64,000 nucleotides of DNA from Granulibacter bethesdensis CGDNIH1 (GTDB taxonomy: Bacteria > Pseudomonadota > Alphaproteobacteria > Acetobacterales > Acetobacteraceae), in NCBI RefSeq assembly GCF_000014285.2, contig NC_008343.2:1266501-1330500 (forward strand). Reading direction: 5' to 3'. Positions 9,435 through 20,126 of this stretch are shown here, one piece after another; the stretch's first letter is position 1, and each line of letters opens with the position of its first letter. The notes beneath the pieces were generated by a model. It worked only from the letters and a program-made list of their open reading frames with translations. It did no database searches and was not told where the DNA came from. The translations under genes and the position numbers were made by a program.

Positions 9435-10073
9435 ATGATGCGCTCTCTGGCTCTTTTCGGTGCAGGCTCTGCCTTGGCGGTGGATGTCGAGGAAAGCTGT
9501 CGCCGGAATGGTATCAATCTCCGGATTTTAGTCCGTAATACCGAACACACGGCGCATCCTGATGTGGAAGCCCCATCCATCACTCTGGAGGAGATCACGG
9601 ATGATCTCATCGGAACGGAGTGGCTGATCCCGCTTTTTACCCCGGCCAACCGCAAGAAAGCATGGCAGCATGCGACATCGTTGGGATTGAACAGCTTTGC
9701 CTCCCTGCTGGATGCTTCATCGGTGTATCCCTCCCGCCTGAGCGTGGAGGAGGGGGTTTATGTCAACTCCGGCTGCACGATCGGGGCATGTTCCCGGCTC
9801 GGTCGGTTTTCATTGATCAACCGTGGTTGCTCGGTTGGACATCATTTGTCGCTCGGGGCTTTTTCCTCGATCGGGCCGGGGGCGGTTCTGGCCGGTGAGG
9901 TGACCGTTGAGGAAGAGGTGATGATAGGGGCAGGCGCCATTATCCTGCCCACAGTGAGGATCGGCGCCCGTGCCCGGATCGGTGCAGGGGCTGTGGTCCG
10001 CAAGGATGTGCCTCCCGGCGCTTTGGTGGCAGCCCCCGATGCGCGCGTTCTGCTGCGAACACGCGGGGGGTAG
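9435..10073 (+). CDS. NeuD-like hexapeptide-repeat acyltransferase
   Basis: Protein of 212 residues with an amino-terminal nucleotide-binding-like half (ALFGAGSALAVDVEESC) and a carboxy-terminal left-handed beta-helix of hexapeptide repeats (CTIGACSRLGRFSLINRG, GAFSSIGPGAVLAGEVTV, GARARIGAGAVV). This is the NeuD/PglD architecture of sugar O- or N-acetyltransferases. The start codon follows the aminotransferase stop with no gap, so the genes are translationally coupled. It probably acylates the amino sugar made by the preceding enzymes. Confidence 0.85.
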   Translation: MMRSLALFGAGSALAVDVEESCRRNGINLRILVRNTEHTAHPDVEAPSITLEEITDDLIGTEWLIPLFTPANRKKAWQHATSLGLNSFASLLDASSVYPSRLSVEEGVYVNSGCTIGACSRLGRFSLINRGCSVGHHLSLGAFSSIGPGAVLAGEVTVEEEVMIGAGAIILPTVRIGARARIGAGAVVRKDVPPGALVAAPDARVLLRTRGG

Positions 10074-10079
10074 GCAGAT

Positions 10080-12035
10080 TTATCGCCTCAGCCTATGCAG
10101 CAAATGACGCAGCGGCGCTGTGTAACGCCATATTGTGGAATCAAGCATAGCCTGATGCTGCCTGGTCAGCGCCTGTAACTGCTCTTCGAGTAAGTCCAGC
10201 TTTTCCTGTGAAGGATCTATTGATACGGGCGGGGAATTTTCAGTCGCAAAATGGCGGAAGACATCCACTTCACCGGTAAGCCACTTGAGAACTTCGTACC
10301 CGTCCTGTGTCTGCACACAGGCATGGGCCATTTCCATGGCAAACAGGCGACGCCCCGCATTCTGAGATCTGACCGCCATATCAACGAAATCGGCCAGCAA
10401 GCCCCGATGATCAGGCCCGTGATCAATGCCCAGCGTGGCCCGGAAAATCTGCCTCTGCCAGGACCGGTCGAGTGTTTTGAGATGACGCAGAACGAGGGGC
10501 GTTTCCCATTCCGTGCGTAATATTGTGCTCCGGCTGGGCGCACTCATATTACGCGCACCCTCCCGTATCCTGAAAGCTGTCAGTTCTTCATTCAGAAAAG
10601 CGATATCGTGTCCGCTGACCAGCATGCGGGTCCACATATCAAAATCCTGCGAATTGGTCAGTCGCGGATCATAGTAACCAAGCGTCTCAAACACGCTGCG
10701 CCGGATCATTGCGGTTGGGGCACATAGACAGTTTCCATGAAGGGCGAAACGTCGAAGCCAACTGGTGGAAGAAAAATCCGGCATCTGCATGGGCGCTGTA
10801 AAATCCAGAAAACTTTCAGTTTTCTGTCCATGCTCATCAACTGCAACAGGCAGACCGAAAACGGCGGAGATATGAGCATTCTGGTCAAGAAACGCCACCT
10901 GCCGTGCGAGCCGCTCCGGCAAGGCCCAGTCATCGGAATTGAGAATGGCGATATACTCGCCCCGCGCCCTTTTCAGGCAGTGATTCATCGCGGAGGAAAT
11001 GTCGACATTGCTCGTCAGTGCTTCGACATCCAGACGAGTGTCTGAAAACTGACGAATGACCGACAGGGTACCGTCGCTTGATGCATCATCAGTCAGGATG
11101 ATTTCAAAATCCTGAAAGCTCTGATCGAATACGCTTTGCAGGGATTGGGCGACATACTGTTCGTGATTATAGCTTTTGATGACCACTGAAACACGCGGCG
11201 CTGTCTGTGGCCTTGCATGCACTGTCGGAACTGAAATCCGTTCCTGCCCCTCCCACCACAAAGGACGCTCGCCGGAATGCGCCGCCACGAAATCCGGCCC
11301 GGACAGATCGTCCGAGGTTGCGACCATATAGTCCCATTCCTTGCGCCGTTTTTCTTCGTTCCAGCGATAGCGATGCCCCCAGTCATTCTGCACATCGACG
11401 GAGCCAAGACGGGCGCCTTGTTCTTTCTGTCTTTCAGCATTTCTGTCATAGCCAAGATGCTTGAAATGCCACAGCATCAGTTCATCCCGTGCGGGAAGGC
11501 GAATATTGCCCTGTGGCTGAGCCGAATGGCGGCCTTCCGCAAAGCCGGTTTCCATAATGGCATCGGGATTGAAAATGCCCAGCTTGTTGAAAAACCGCCT
11601 GGCACGCCCCGATGTGACTTTCTCGACCAGCAGCCCATCATCCGAGGGAAAGTTTTCGCTGTTCATGTCGAAACCAAGGGCGGGAATACAGGTAACGCCT
11701 TCAGCCTTGCGTGCCTGAAGATAGCACGTCATCGGCTGGCCCTTGACCCATAGATGTTCATCAATGGCGGTGATGACGACCCAGTCTGCCTTGCCCCGGC
11801 TTTCTTTCCAGGCGTTTTCATGCATTGCCTTATGGGACAGTACGAAAGAGTCGGTATGAACCCTTTCGAAACGCCTCAACTCGACCTTGGGATGGGCTTC
11901 CAAAATCTCCAGCGATCCATCGGTCGAGCCATCATCGTAAATAACGTAACGATCGACCCAGGAATCAAAATGCCGGAAGAAAAATCCAAGCATATCTGCT
12001 TCGTTCCAGCAAACAGTATAGAGATCGACCGTCAT
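10080..12035 (-). CDS. Two-domain family 2 glycosyltransferase
   Basis: Protein of 651 residues with two glycosyltransferase modules. The first (residues 1-240) starts DLYTVCWNEADMLGFFF and holds DDGSTDGSLEIL; it resembles the Glyco_tranf_2_4 type. The second (about 275-480) is a classical GT-A fold with VSVVIKSYNHEQYVAQSL, TDDASSDGTL and the metal-binding AILNSDDWALP. The carboxy end is a coiled-coil-like LEEQLQALTRQH tail followed by STIWRYTAPLR, common in surface polysaccharide transferases. It is convergent with the amino-sugar cassette (6-base gap), suggesting a shared role in decorating the cell surface. Confidence 0.85.
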   Translation of the reverse strand: MTVDLYTVCWNEADMLGFFFRHFDSWVDRYVIYDDGSTDGSLEILEAHPKVELRRFERVHTDSFVLSHKAMHENAWKESRGKADWVVITAIDEHLWVKGQPMTCYLQARKAEGVTCIPALGFDMNSENFPSDDGLLVEKVTSGRARRFFNKLGIFNPDAIMETGFAEGRHSAQPQGNIRLPARDELMLWHFKHLGYDRNAERQKEQGARLGSVDVQNDWGHRYRWNEEKRRKEWDYMVATSDDLSGPDFVAAHSGERPLWWEGQERISVPTVHARPQTAPRVSVVIKSYNHEQYVAQSLQSVFDQSFQDFEIILTDDASSDGTLSVIRQFSDTRLDVEALTSNVDISSAMNHCLKRARGEYIAILNSDDWALPERLARQVAFLDQNAHISAVFGLPVAVDEHGQKTESFLDFTAPMQMPDFSSTSWLRRFALHGNCLCAPTAMIRRSVFETLGYYDPRLTNSQDFDMWTRMLVSGHDIAFLNEELTAFRIREGARNMSAPSRSTILRTEWETPLVLRHLKTLDRSWQRQIFRATLGIDHGPDHRGLLADFVDMAVRSQNAGRRLFAMEMAHACVQTQDGYEVLKWLTGEVDVFRHFATENSPPVSIDPSQEKLDLLEEQLQALTRQHQAMLDSTIWRYTAPLRHLLHRLRR

Positions 12036-12228
12036 TTTGCGACGCCCCTGATTATCTTTATTTCAAAGCAGGTATAGCGTTAGCAACGAACATTCCGCAA
12101 CGATGAGCAAAATGTTGAGGAAGGTTCAAGTCGATGCGTTAAAACAAGATCAATGGACTGATAGTCCAACCCTCCTTTGGAATTTCGTATTTCTCAATCC
12201 ACTACTGCTGGCCCAACAACAATATGCA

Positions 12229-12259
12229 GGCAGACTCGTGAGTTCACCACGAGCCTGCC
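12229..12259 (-). terminator. Hairpin downstream of the molybdopterin oxidoreductase gene
   Basis: GGCAGACTCGTG (12229-12240) pairs with CACGAGCCTGCC (12248-12259) with one mismatch across a 7-base loop. On the minus strand it begins 8 bases after the stop at 12267 and is followed by a moderately T-rich stretch. It is a plausible transcription terminator. Confidence 0.55.
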
Positions 12260-12266
12260 CGACACC

Positions 12267-14402
12267 TCAATTCGTGCGCATCACATCCACAAGATTGTCG
12301 GAAAAGCTGGGCGCGTGGCCAAGATCGGAGAAGGCAGCACTGCTGATACTGTTCACGGTTCCATCATTCAATTGCCGCCAATATCCCAGCGTTGTAACGA
12401 CAATGCCGGGATTGACGTCGCTGGTGATACGAGCCATGGCCCGGAAGGCACCCCGGTCATTCATGACCTTGACACGATCACCATCCTCGATGCCACGTGC
12501 CTGCGCATCGGAGACATTGATCAACACGAACTGCTCCCCCTGACCACGGATTTTCTGTTCCATGTTAGCATAGCAGGAATTGAGAAAACCGTGGCTTTTC
12601 GGTGAAACAATCGAAAGCGGGTATTTTTTTGCCAACTCAGTTGCAGCCAGAGGATTTTCCCGTGCACCGAGATAGTCTGGCAGAGGGTCGACCGCTTCGT
12701 TGGGTTGGAACGCTTCGTACATCTGACGGAACGGGGCGGGCACAAAATTGCGTGCTCCGTCGAGCATGAAATGGCATTTTCCGGTTGCAGTCGGGAAGTT
12801 CCCGTCTTTATGCGGTGCCCTGTTATCAGCCGTGCCGACATTCAGCCGCGCATAGCCATGCTGCTTCAGATAGGCCAGATCAATTCCTTCACAGGCGGGT
12901 GATGACCAGTCGACAAAATTTTGCAGACATTCTTCATCAGACCACAGGAAATTGGCATCCTTAAAACCGAATTTTCCTGCCAGACGGCGAAAGATTTCGT
13001 TATTCGGCAGCGCTTCACCAGGTGCATCAGCACATCTGGTCGTGTAGGTCAGATACAGATGCCCCCAGGAAAGGATGATATCCTCCATTTCCGCCCCCAT
13101 CGCGGCAGGCAGAAGAATATCGGCATAGGAGGCGGTGTCGGAGATGAAATGCTCGGCCGATACCAGAAACAGATCCTCCCTTTGCAGGCCCTGCACGATT
13201 TTGTCCGTCTCCGGTGCCTGGGTGACTGGATTAGCATTCCAACACATCATTGACATGATCGGCGGATCGAGCGGTATCTCACCAGTTAACGCCTTGCCGA
13301 GTTCCAGTGCACTGACCACGCGTGTTCCTTCCGGGATCAGATCAGGCCTGCAGATGACATCGAATTTGTAAGGATGCTCCCACACCGCGAACTGCGTCAT
13401 TCCACCGCCGACATGCCGCCAGGACCCGGTCAGTGCCGGAATACAGGCAATGGCACGTACAGCCTGACCACCGCCGTAATGACGTTCCAGCGCCACACCG
13501 ATGCGAATGGCGGCCGGTTGCTCTGTCGCGAGGCTCCGGGCGAGCTTGCGGATATCGGCAGCGGAAACGCCGGTAATGGTTTCCGCCCATTCCGGGGTGC
13601 GGTCGGCAGCGCGTGCTTTCAGTTCGTCAAATCCGACCGTATGGTTGGCGACATAGTCATGATCCACCAGATCCTGTTCGATCAGTGTGTTGATCAGGGC
13701 CATGGCCAGCGCGCCATCGGTGCCGGGGCGGGGAGCAATATGCCAGTCCGCGCTTTTGGCGGTGCGGGAGGCATAGGAGTCGATCACGACAACCGTGGCC
13801 CCGTTTTTCTGTGCATCCCGGATGATTGCCCAGTGATGGAGGTTGGTGCTGATGCTGTTACAGGCCCAGATCACGATATATTTTGAATGAATATAGCTTT
13901 CCGGATCGACGCCTGCTGTCGGCCCGACCGCCATAAGCCATGCGGTCGATGATCCTTCACCACAAAAGGTCCGTTCGCAGACTGTGGCACCAAGGCGATT
14001 GAAAAAGGCATCCCCGCCATTCAGGCCCTGCAAAAGCCCCTGATGCCCGAGATAGCTGTAGGGCATGATTGCCTGAGGCCCGTATTCGGTCATGATGGCC
14101 TGCCAGCGGGAGACGATCTCGTCCAGTGCTTCATCCCAACTGATCCTTGCGAACTGGCCTGATCCTTTCGGCCCGATACGGCGCATCGGATACAGCACAC
14201 GGTCAGGGTGGGCATGCCTTTTCTCGTAATCTTTCACTTTAACGCAGAGTCCGCCTCTGGTCATTGGATGATCAGGGTTGCCTCGCACAGACTGCAATTG
14301 TCCGTCCTTGACGTCGAACAGCATTGCGCAAGTATCGGGACAGTCATGCGGGCAAGCGCCGTGAAATGTTTTAACCTCGTCTGGTCCTGTGGCGGCAATC
14401 AT
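12267..14402 (-). CDS. Cytoplasmic molybdopterin oxidoreductase (BisC/FdhA-type superfamily)
   Basis: Protein of 711 residues in the DMSO-reductase superfamily. Near the amino end are cysteines in the pattern CPHDCPDTC with a fourth in RGGLCVK, a 4Fe-4S site. Further on are ERTFCGEGS, which may supply the molybdenum ligand, and pterin-binding segments such as WACNSISTN and MCWNANPVTQAPET. The carboxy-terminal MopB domain includes INVSDAQARGIEDGDRVKV. No twin-arginine signal is present, so it is probably cytoplasmic. It is a single gene with a hairpin after it. The substrate is unknown: formate, biotin sulfoxide and other small oxidised compounds are all possible for this group. Confidence 0.85.
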   Translation of the reverse strand: MIAATGPDEVKTFHGACPHDCPDTCAMLFDVKDGQLQSVRGNPDHPMTRGGLCVKVKDYEKRHAHPDRVLYPMRRIGPKGSGQFARISWDEALDEIVSRWQAIMTEYGPQAIMPYSYLGHQGLLQGLNGGDAFFNRLGATVCERTFCGEGSSTAWLMAVGPTAGVDPESYIHSKYIVIWACNSISTNLHHWAIIRDAQKNGATVVVIDSYASRTAKSADWHIAPRPGTDGALAMALINTLIEQDLVDHDYVANHTVGFDELKARAADRTPEWAETITGVSAADIRKLARSLATEQPAAIRIGVALERHYGGGQAVRAIACIPALTGSWRHVGGGMTQFAVWEHPYKFDVICRPDLIPEGTRVVSALELGKALTGEIPLDPPIMSMMCWNANPVTQAPETDKIVQGLQREDLFLVSAEHFISDTASYADILLPAAMGAEMEDIILSWGHLYLTYTTRCADAPGEALPNNEIFRRLAGKFGFKDANFLWSDEECLQNFVDWSSPACEGIDLAYLKQHGYARLNVGTADNRAPHKDGNFPTATGKCHFMLDGARNFVPAPFRQMYEAFQPNEAVDPLPDYLGARENPLAATELAKKYPLSIVSPKSHGFLNSCYANMEQKIRGQGEQFVLINVSDAQARGIEDGDRVKVMNDRGAFRAMARITSDVNPGIVVTTLGYWRQLNDGTVNSISSAAFSDLGHAPSFSDNLVDVMRTN

Positions 14403-14662
14403 GGGGACGTCTCCGTATTTTTAAAGTATTTCAGCATGTTGTGATGCCGCTCCCTGAACCGGCATCGGTCATGAAACTCTTTTCTTGCACGGTAGCCTCA
14501 ATAGCGCCCGCCCGACCAGCCATAATCAGATATCGGGGGTGCCATGTGCTGGATAAATGGCCATGATCTTAATACCGATTTTAAGAAAAACCCTCTTTTA
14601 ATCAGAAACAAAAGGGATAGGTCTTTGTTCATAACAACAAAACAAACACGAGGAGTTAAGCC

Positions 14663-14926
14663 ATGGACAAGGTCATGAATATTCAACGCATCGCTGCAAT
14701 CTGCGCCATTGGTGGTGTTGCGCTGTTCGGTCTGCCTGCTGCGTCCCATGCGACCGGAGCGGCAGCCATGAGTCGGACGGGCTATGCGGCCCAGAGCAAT
14801 ATTGAGCCTGTTTCAGCGACGATGAATGGGCTGAAGCAGCAGGGTGGATGCCGGGAAAAAGAAATGTGGGGTCCGTCAAAACGGCCGGAAGTTGAGCAGG
14901 TTTGTACAGGCCGTGCTTCGCAATAA
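14663..14926 (+). CDS. Small secreted protein, function unknown
   Basis: Predicted 87-residue protein with an evident signal peptide: a charged start MDKVMNIQR, a hydrophobic core AAICAIGGVALFGLPA, and a likely cleavage after ASHA. The mature part is about 55 residues with two cysteines (GGCREKEMW and EQVCTGR), which could form one disulfide. A GAGGAG ribosome site precedes the ATG by 7 bases, supporting a real gene. I do not recognise the family. It stands alone between the molybdoenzyme and a tRNA gene. Confidence 0.7.
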   Translation: MDKVMNIQRIAAICAIGGVALFGLPAASHATGAAAMSRTGYAAQSNIEPVSATMNGLKQQGGCREKEMWGPSKRPEVEQVCTGRASQ

Positions 14927-15007
14927 ACGGGCACCTGAAACCAGCGGATAGAAAACCAGATTGCGCAAGCCAGCCTGTTCTTATCTAAAGATCAGACTAT
15001 GAAATAT

Positions 15008-15081
15008 TGGCTGGGGGACCTGGATTCGAACCAGGGCTGACCGGGTCAGAGCCGGTAGTTCTACCGCTAAACTATCCCCCA
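15008..15081 (-). tRNA. tRNA-Gln (anticodon CUG)
   Basis: Read on the minus strand, the cloverleaf is complete. The acceptor stem TGGGGGA pairs with TCCCCCA, the anticodon stem ACCGG/CCGGT encloses loop CTCTGAC (anticodon CTG), and the T arm is CCTGG-TTCGAAT-CCAGG. The discriminator G and a genome-encoded CCA complete the 3' end. The TGGGGGATA start is typical of bacterial tRNA-Gln. Confidence 0.95.
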
Positions 15082-15288
15082 GCGGCTGGTGGCGGGCTAT
15101 TAGCATCGGTTTTACGGCAGGGCAAGTCCCTGCCGTCACGCTTTTTTTATACAGCTGATTTTGACCTCTCCCCTTGCCGCCGCCCACTGTGGTTGTAGGT
15201 ATCCCACGCCCGGCATGCGGCATTGAGAGCATCTGAAAAGGCGAAAGGAAAAAAATACATCGGGGCGTAAACGGTTTATACTCCACCG

Positions 15289-16443
15289 ATGGTTAACCCT
15301 TATTCACCCTTCTCCTTGAATTTGCCAGGTGCCGGGTCTCATCGACAGGCGGGGGCTTCTGCCTATGCTGCGCTCGATCTGGGAACCAATAATTGCCGTT
15401 TGCTGATCGGCACTCCGGCCGGTGGCAGTTTCCGTGTGCTGGACAGTTTCAGCCGTATTGTCCGGCTGGGGGAAGGGTTGCAGACGACCGGCAGGCTCAG
15501 CCCGAGGGCGATGGAGCGTACCCTGTCGGCCTTAAGAGTTTGCGTCGCCCGGATGCAACGCAGAACTTTGTCCGGTGTGCGGGCTGTTGCCACGGAAGCT
15601 TGCCGCCACGCTGTTAATGGCAGGGATTTCCTTAGCCGCGTACAGGCTGAGACCGGACTCGACTTTGACGTGATCTCCACGCGCGAGGAAATCGAACTGG
15701 CCCTGGAAAGCTGCATCCCCTTGCTTCGGCGTACTGAGGCGCGGCGGATCCTGCTGTTCGACATCGGCGGAGGCTCTACGGAGCTTGCCTGGGTACGGAT
15801 TGATGGCAATTGCCCGGTTCTGGTTGGAACTGTTTCCCTGCCTGTTGGCGTCGTGCGTCTGGCCGAACAATATGGGGATGCCCGGTTCAGCGCCGGCGCT
15901 TTTGAGGAAATGGTGCAGGATGTCCGGCAGCGTCTGGAAACGTTCGAGGATATCCACAGAATTCATCCTGAAATCCTTCACGGTGGCGTTGCCTTGCTGG
16001 GTACTTCCGGCACTGCAACCACGATCGCGAGTATCTGTTTCGACCTGAACAGGTATCGTCGATGCATGGTTGACGGAGCGGTGATGAGCCTGACGCAGGC
16101 GGATCAGGCAGTGCAGATTCTGCGGGCGCTTGGTGGGGCGGAGCCGCAGGGGGAAGGATTGCGCAAACACCCCTGTATCGGCCCTCAACGTGCTGATTTC
16201 GTGCTGCCTGGTTGTGCGATCTTTCAGGCGATCCGGTCGCTTTGGCCGACGACTTCTGTCATTGTCGCGGACCGGGGGCTGCGGGAGGGAATGCTGCTGA
16301 GGATGATGCATGAGGCCGGTCATGGCGGCAGACGCGGCAGAAGAAAGCGCAATCCCGCAATTCCTTCTTCACGCTCCGGGTTGACCGGCTCTGGATTGGA
16401 AGGGCCCCCTTCTGGCATATCAACACGAACGAAGCCGGTTTAA
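15289..16443 (+). CDS. ppx: Ppx/GppA family exopolyphosphatase
   Basis: Protein of 384 residues of the ASKHA phosphatase fold. AALDLGTNNCRLLIG is the first phosphate-binding loop and LLFDIGGGSTELAWV the second. TREEIELALES and TSGTATTIASICFDLNRY also match the family. It lacks the long carboxy-terminal domain of enteric Ppx, as is usual for short alphaproteobacterial forms, and ends in a basic tail (GRRGRRKRN). It may hydrolyse polyphosphate or pppGpp. It is 13 bases upstream of rlmE, probably co-transcribed. Confidence 0.88.
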   Translation: MVNPYSPFSLNLPGAGSHRQAGASAYAALDLGTNNCRLLIGTPAGGSFRVLDSFSRIVRLGEGLQTTGRLSPRAMERTLSALRVCVARMQRRTLSGVRAVATEACRHAVNGRDFLSRVQAETGLDFDVISTREEIELALESCIPLLRRTEARRILLFDIGGGSTELAWVRIDGNCPVLVGTVSLPVGVVRLAEQYGDARFSAGAFEEMVQDVRQRLETFEDIHRIHPEILHGGVALLGTSGTATTIASICFDLNRYRRCMVDGAVMSLTQADQAVQILRALGGAEPQGEGLRKHPCIGPQRADFVLPGCAIFQAIRSLWPTTSVIVADRGLREGMLLRMMHEAGHGGRRGRRKRNPAIPSSRSGLTGSGLEGPPSGISTRTKPV

Positions 16444-16456
16444 GACGGAACAGATA

Positions 16457-17149
16457 ATGAGCGGTGGAAAAACGCAGCCTCCTACGGGACCGCGCGGCAA
16501 GGTTGTGATGCTGAAAACGGCCCGCAAGCGTAGCGTGGCCTCACAACGCTGGCTGACCCGGCAGTTGAATGATCCGTACGTAGCGGCAGCCAAGGCACAG
16601 GGCTGGCGCTCCCGTGCAGCCTTCAAGCTGATCGAGCTGGATGACAAATTCGGGCTGATCAGCAAGGGCAGCCGGGTGATTGATCTGGGCGCGGCACCAG
16701 GTGGCTGGACGCAGGTAGCCATGAAGCGCGGTGCTGCCGTGGTGGTCGGCGTGGATCTTCTACCAGTCGATCCGGTGCCAGGCGCGACGCTGATCCAGGG
16801 CGATTTCAACGATGATGACATGCCGGCGCGACTTTCCTCCCTGATGGGTGGCAAGGCCGATCTGGTGATGTCCGACATGGCTCCCAACACGACCGGCCAT
16901 GCGGCGACCGATCATATGCGTATCATCGCGTTGACCGAACTGGCGCTGCATTTCGCTTTCGATGCTCTGGCCCCAGGGGGTGCCTTTGTGGCGAAAGTGT
17001 TTCAGGGTGGATCGGAAAAACAGTTGCTTGAACCCATGAAGCAACGATTCGCCTCGGTTCGTCATGCCAAGCCTGCTTCCAGCCGGAAGGAAAGCAGCGA
17101 GCTGTACGTGGTCGCAAAAGGATTTCGTCCCAACGGGTTGCAGGACTAA
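16457..17149 (+). CDS. rlmE: 23S rRNA (uridine-2552 2'-O)-methyltransferase
   Basis: RlmE/FtsJ family, 230 residues. The SAM motif VIDLGAAPGGWTQVA and the catalytic tetrad K-D-K-E are visible in RAAFKLIEL, DMAPNTTGHAATD, FVAKVFQGG and SSELYVVAKG. The enzyme methylates the A-loop of 23S rRNA late in 50S assembly. It follows the ppx-like gene closely and precedes guaB by 135 bases. Confidence 0.93.
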   Translation: MSGGKTQPPTGPRGKVVMLKTARKRSVASQRWLTRQLNDPYVAAAKAQGWRSRAAFKLIELDDKFGLISKGSRVIDLGAAPGGWTQVAMKRGAAVVVGVDLLPVDPVPGATLIQGDFNDDDMPARLSSLMGGKADLVMSDMAPNTTGHAATDHMRIIALTELALHFAFDALAPGGAFVAKVFQGGSEKQLLEPMKQRFASVRHAKPASSRKESSELYVVAKGFRPNGLQD

Positions 17150-17272
17150 GGCGTGCAGGCAACCCGTCGTGCCCCAGACGCGGGGCAGGCAGAATACGGA
17201 ATGGCTTGCCCAGATACGGGCAGGGGCGTTAAGGGAGCGCGCCAAGGCGCACCCGCCCGTCCGACAGGATGA

Positions 17273-18805
<1,533 letters not shown>

Positions 18806-18839
18806 TGCGCATCTCTTCTCCTGACCCGGCTCGCATCCT

Positions 18840-20126
18840 GTGACGCCTTCAGCACGGCTTGCCGCGGCGATCACGTTGCTGGAGGAAATCGAGGCCGCTC
18901 CCCGCCGCCCGGCGGATGCGGTGGCCAATGATTTCTTCCGTGCCCGGCGTTATATCGGTGGCAGTGACCGCCGGGCCGTCTCTGCTCAGGCATGGCAGGT
19001 GCTGCGTGCCCGTCGCCGGATGGGGTGGTGGCTGCCGGAGGCTCCGCCGCGCCTGCTGGTGGCCGGTCATATGTTGCTGACCGGGTGGACGCTGGAGGCT
19101 GTGACAAAAGCGTTCTCCGGCGGCCAGTATGCGCCTGCACGGCTGACAGAGACGGAACACACAGCCCTGCGTCTCCTGGAGGGGCATACGCTCGATCATC
19201 CGGAGATGCCGGATGCAGTGCGTCTGGAACTGCCGGACTGGATTTTGCCCCGGTTTGTGGATCGCTTCGGCCCGGCTCTGGCTGCTGAACTGGCGGAGAT
19301 GGAGAGTGAGGCGCCTCTCGATCTACGGGTCAATCTGCTTAAATCGGATCGTGATACCGCCCGTAGCGCGTTGCGAGCAGAAGGGATCGAGGCGGAGTTC
19401 ACCACTCTATCTCCGTGGGGTCTGCGCGTGCATGGCCGCCGTCCGGTGACGACCGGTGCTGCATTTCGCCAGGGGTTGATTGAAATTCAGGATGAGGGCA
19501 GCCAGTTAATCGCGGCACTGGTCGGGGCTGGCCCGGATATGCGCGTGGTGGATTATTGCGCCGGAGCTGGTGGCAAAACTCTGGCCATGGCGATGACGAT
19601 GCTCAATCGCGGCCATATCGTGGCGTGTGATACTTCCGAACCTCGGTTGGAGGGGGCGGTGCGCCGTTTGCGACGGGCCGGAGTGCATAATGTTGAGCGC
19701 CATCTGCTGACAGCCGGTGATAAATGGGTCAAGCGCCGGGCCGGAAGCTTTGACCGCGTTCTGGTGGATGCTCCCTGCACCGGAACCGGCACATGGCGGC
19801 GCAATCCGGATGGGCGGCTGAGGCTGACCGAGACTGATCTGCTCGAACTGGTGCCAAAGCAGGCGGACATCCTGGATCGAGCCGCCACCTTGCTACGTCC
19901 GGGCGGCAGGCTGGTCTATGCAACCTGTTCCGTGCTGGCAGAGGAAAATACCCGGCAGATTGAGGCTTTCCTGGCAAGACGGCCCGAATTCCGGCTGATG
20001 CCGCTGCGGCAGGCTTGGCCGGATGCTCCGGCGGCGCTGACAGGGGATATGCTCAGTCTGACGCCACGCAGCTTCGGCACGGACGGGTTCTTCGCCGCGG
20101 TGCTTGAGAAACCGGTTCCTGCATGA
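18840..20126 (+). CDS. RsmB/NOP-family RNA (cytosine-5)-methyltransferase
   Basis: Protein of 428 residues. It has an amino-terminal NusB-like region (residues 1-120), then the SAM-binding motif VVDYCAGAGGKTLAMA, the catalytic motif VDAPCTGTGTWRRNPD and the second conserved Cys in YATCSVLAEENTRQ. It is probably a 16S rRNA m5C methyltransferase, but assignment to C967 specifically would be inference. The start is a GTG. The stop overlaps the next ATG by 4 bases. Confidence 0.88.
   Translation: MTPSARLAAAITLLEEIEAAPRRPADAVANDFFRARRYIGGSDRRAVSAQAWQVLRARRRMGWWLPEAPPRLLVAGHMLLTGWTLEAVTKAFSGGQYAPARLTETEHTALRLLEGHTLDHPEMPDAVRLELPDWILPRFVDRFGPALAAELAEMESEAPLDLRVNLLKSDRDTARSALRAEGIEAEFTTLSPWGLRVHGRRPVTTGAAFRQGLIEIQDEGSQLIAALVGAGPDMRVVDYCAGAGGKTLAMAMTMLNRGHIVACDTSEPRLEGAVRRLRRAGVHNVERHLLTAGDKWVKRRAGSFDRVLVDAPCTGTGTWRRNPDGRLRLTETDLLELVPKQADILDRAATLLRPGGRLVYATCSVLAEENTRQIEAFLARRPEFRLMPLRQAWPDAPAALTGDMLSLTPRSFGTDGFFAAVLEKPVPA

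Noticed and set aside
12103-12605. Two plus-strand open frames near the end of the molybdopterin oxidoreductase
   Set aside because: They are mostly antisense to that gene and lack coding signals; the non-overlapping part holds the terminator hairpin.
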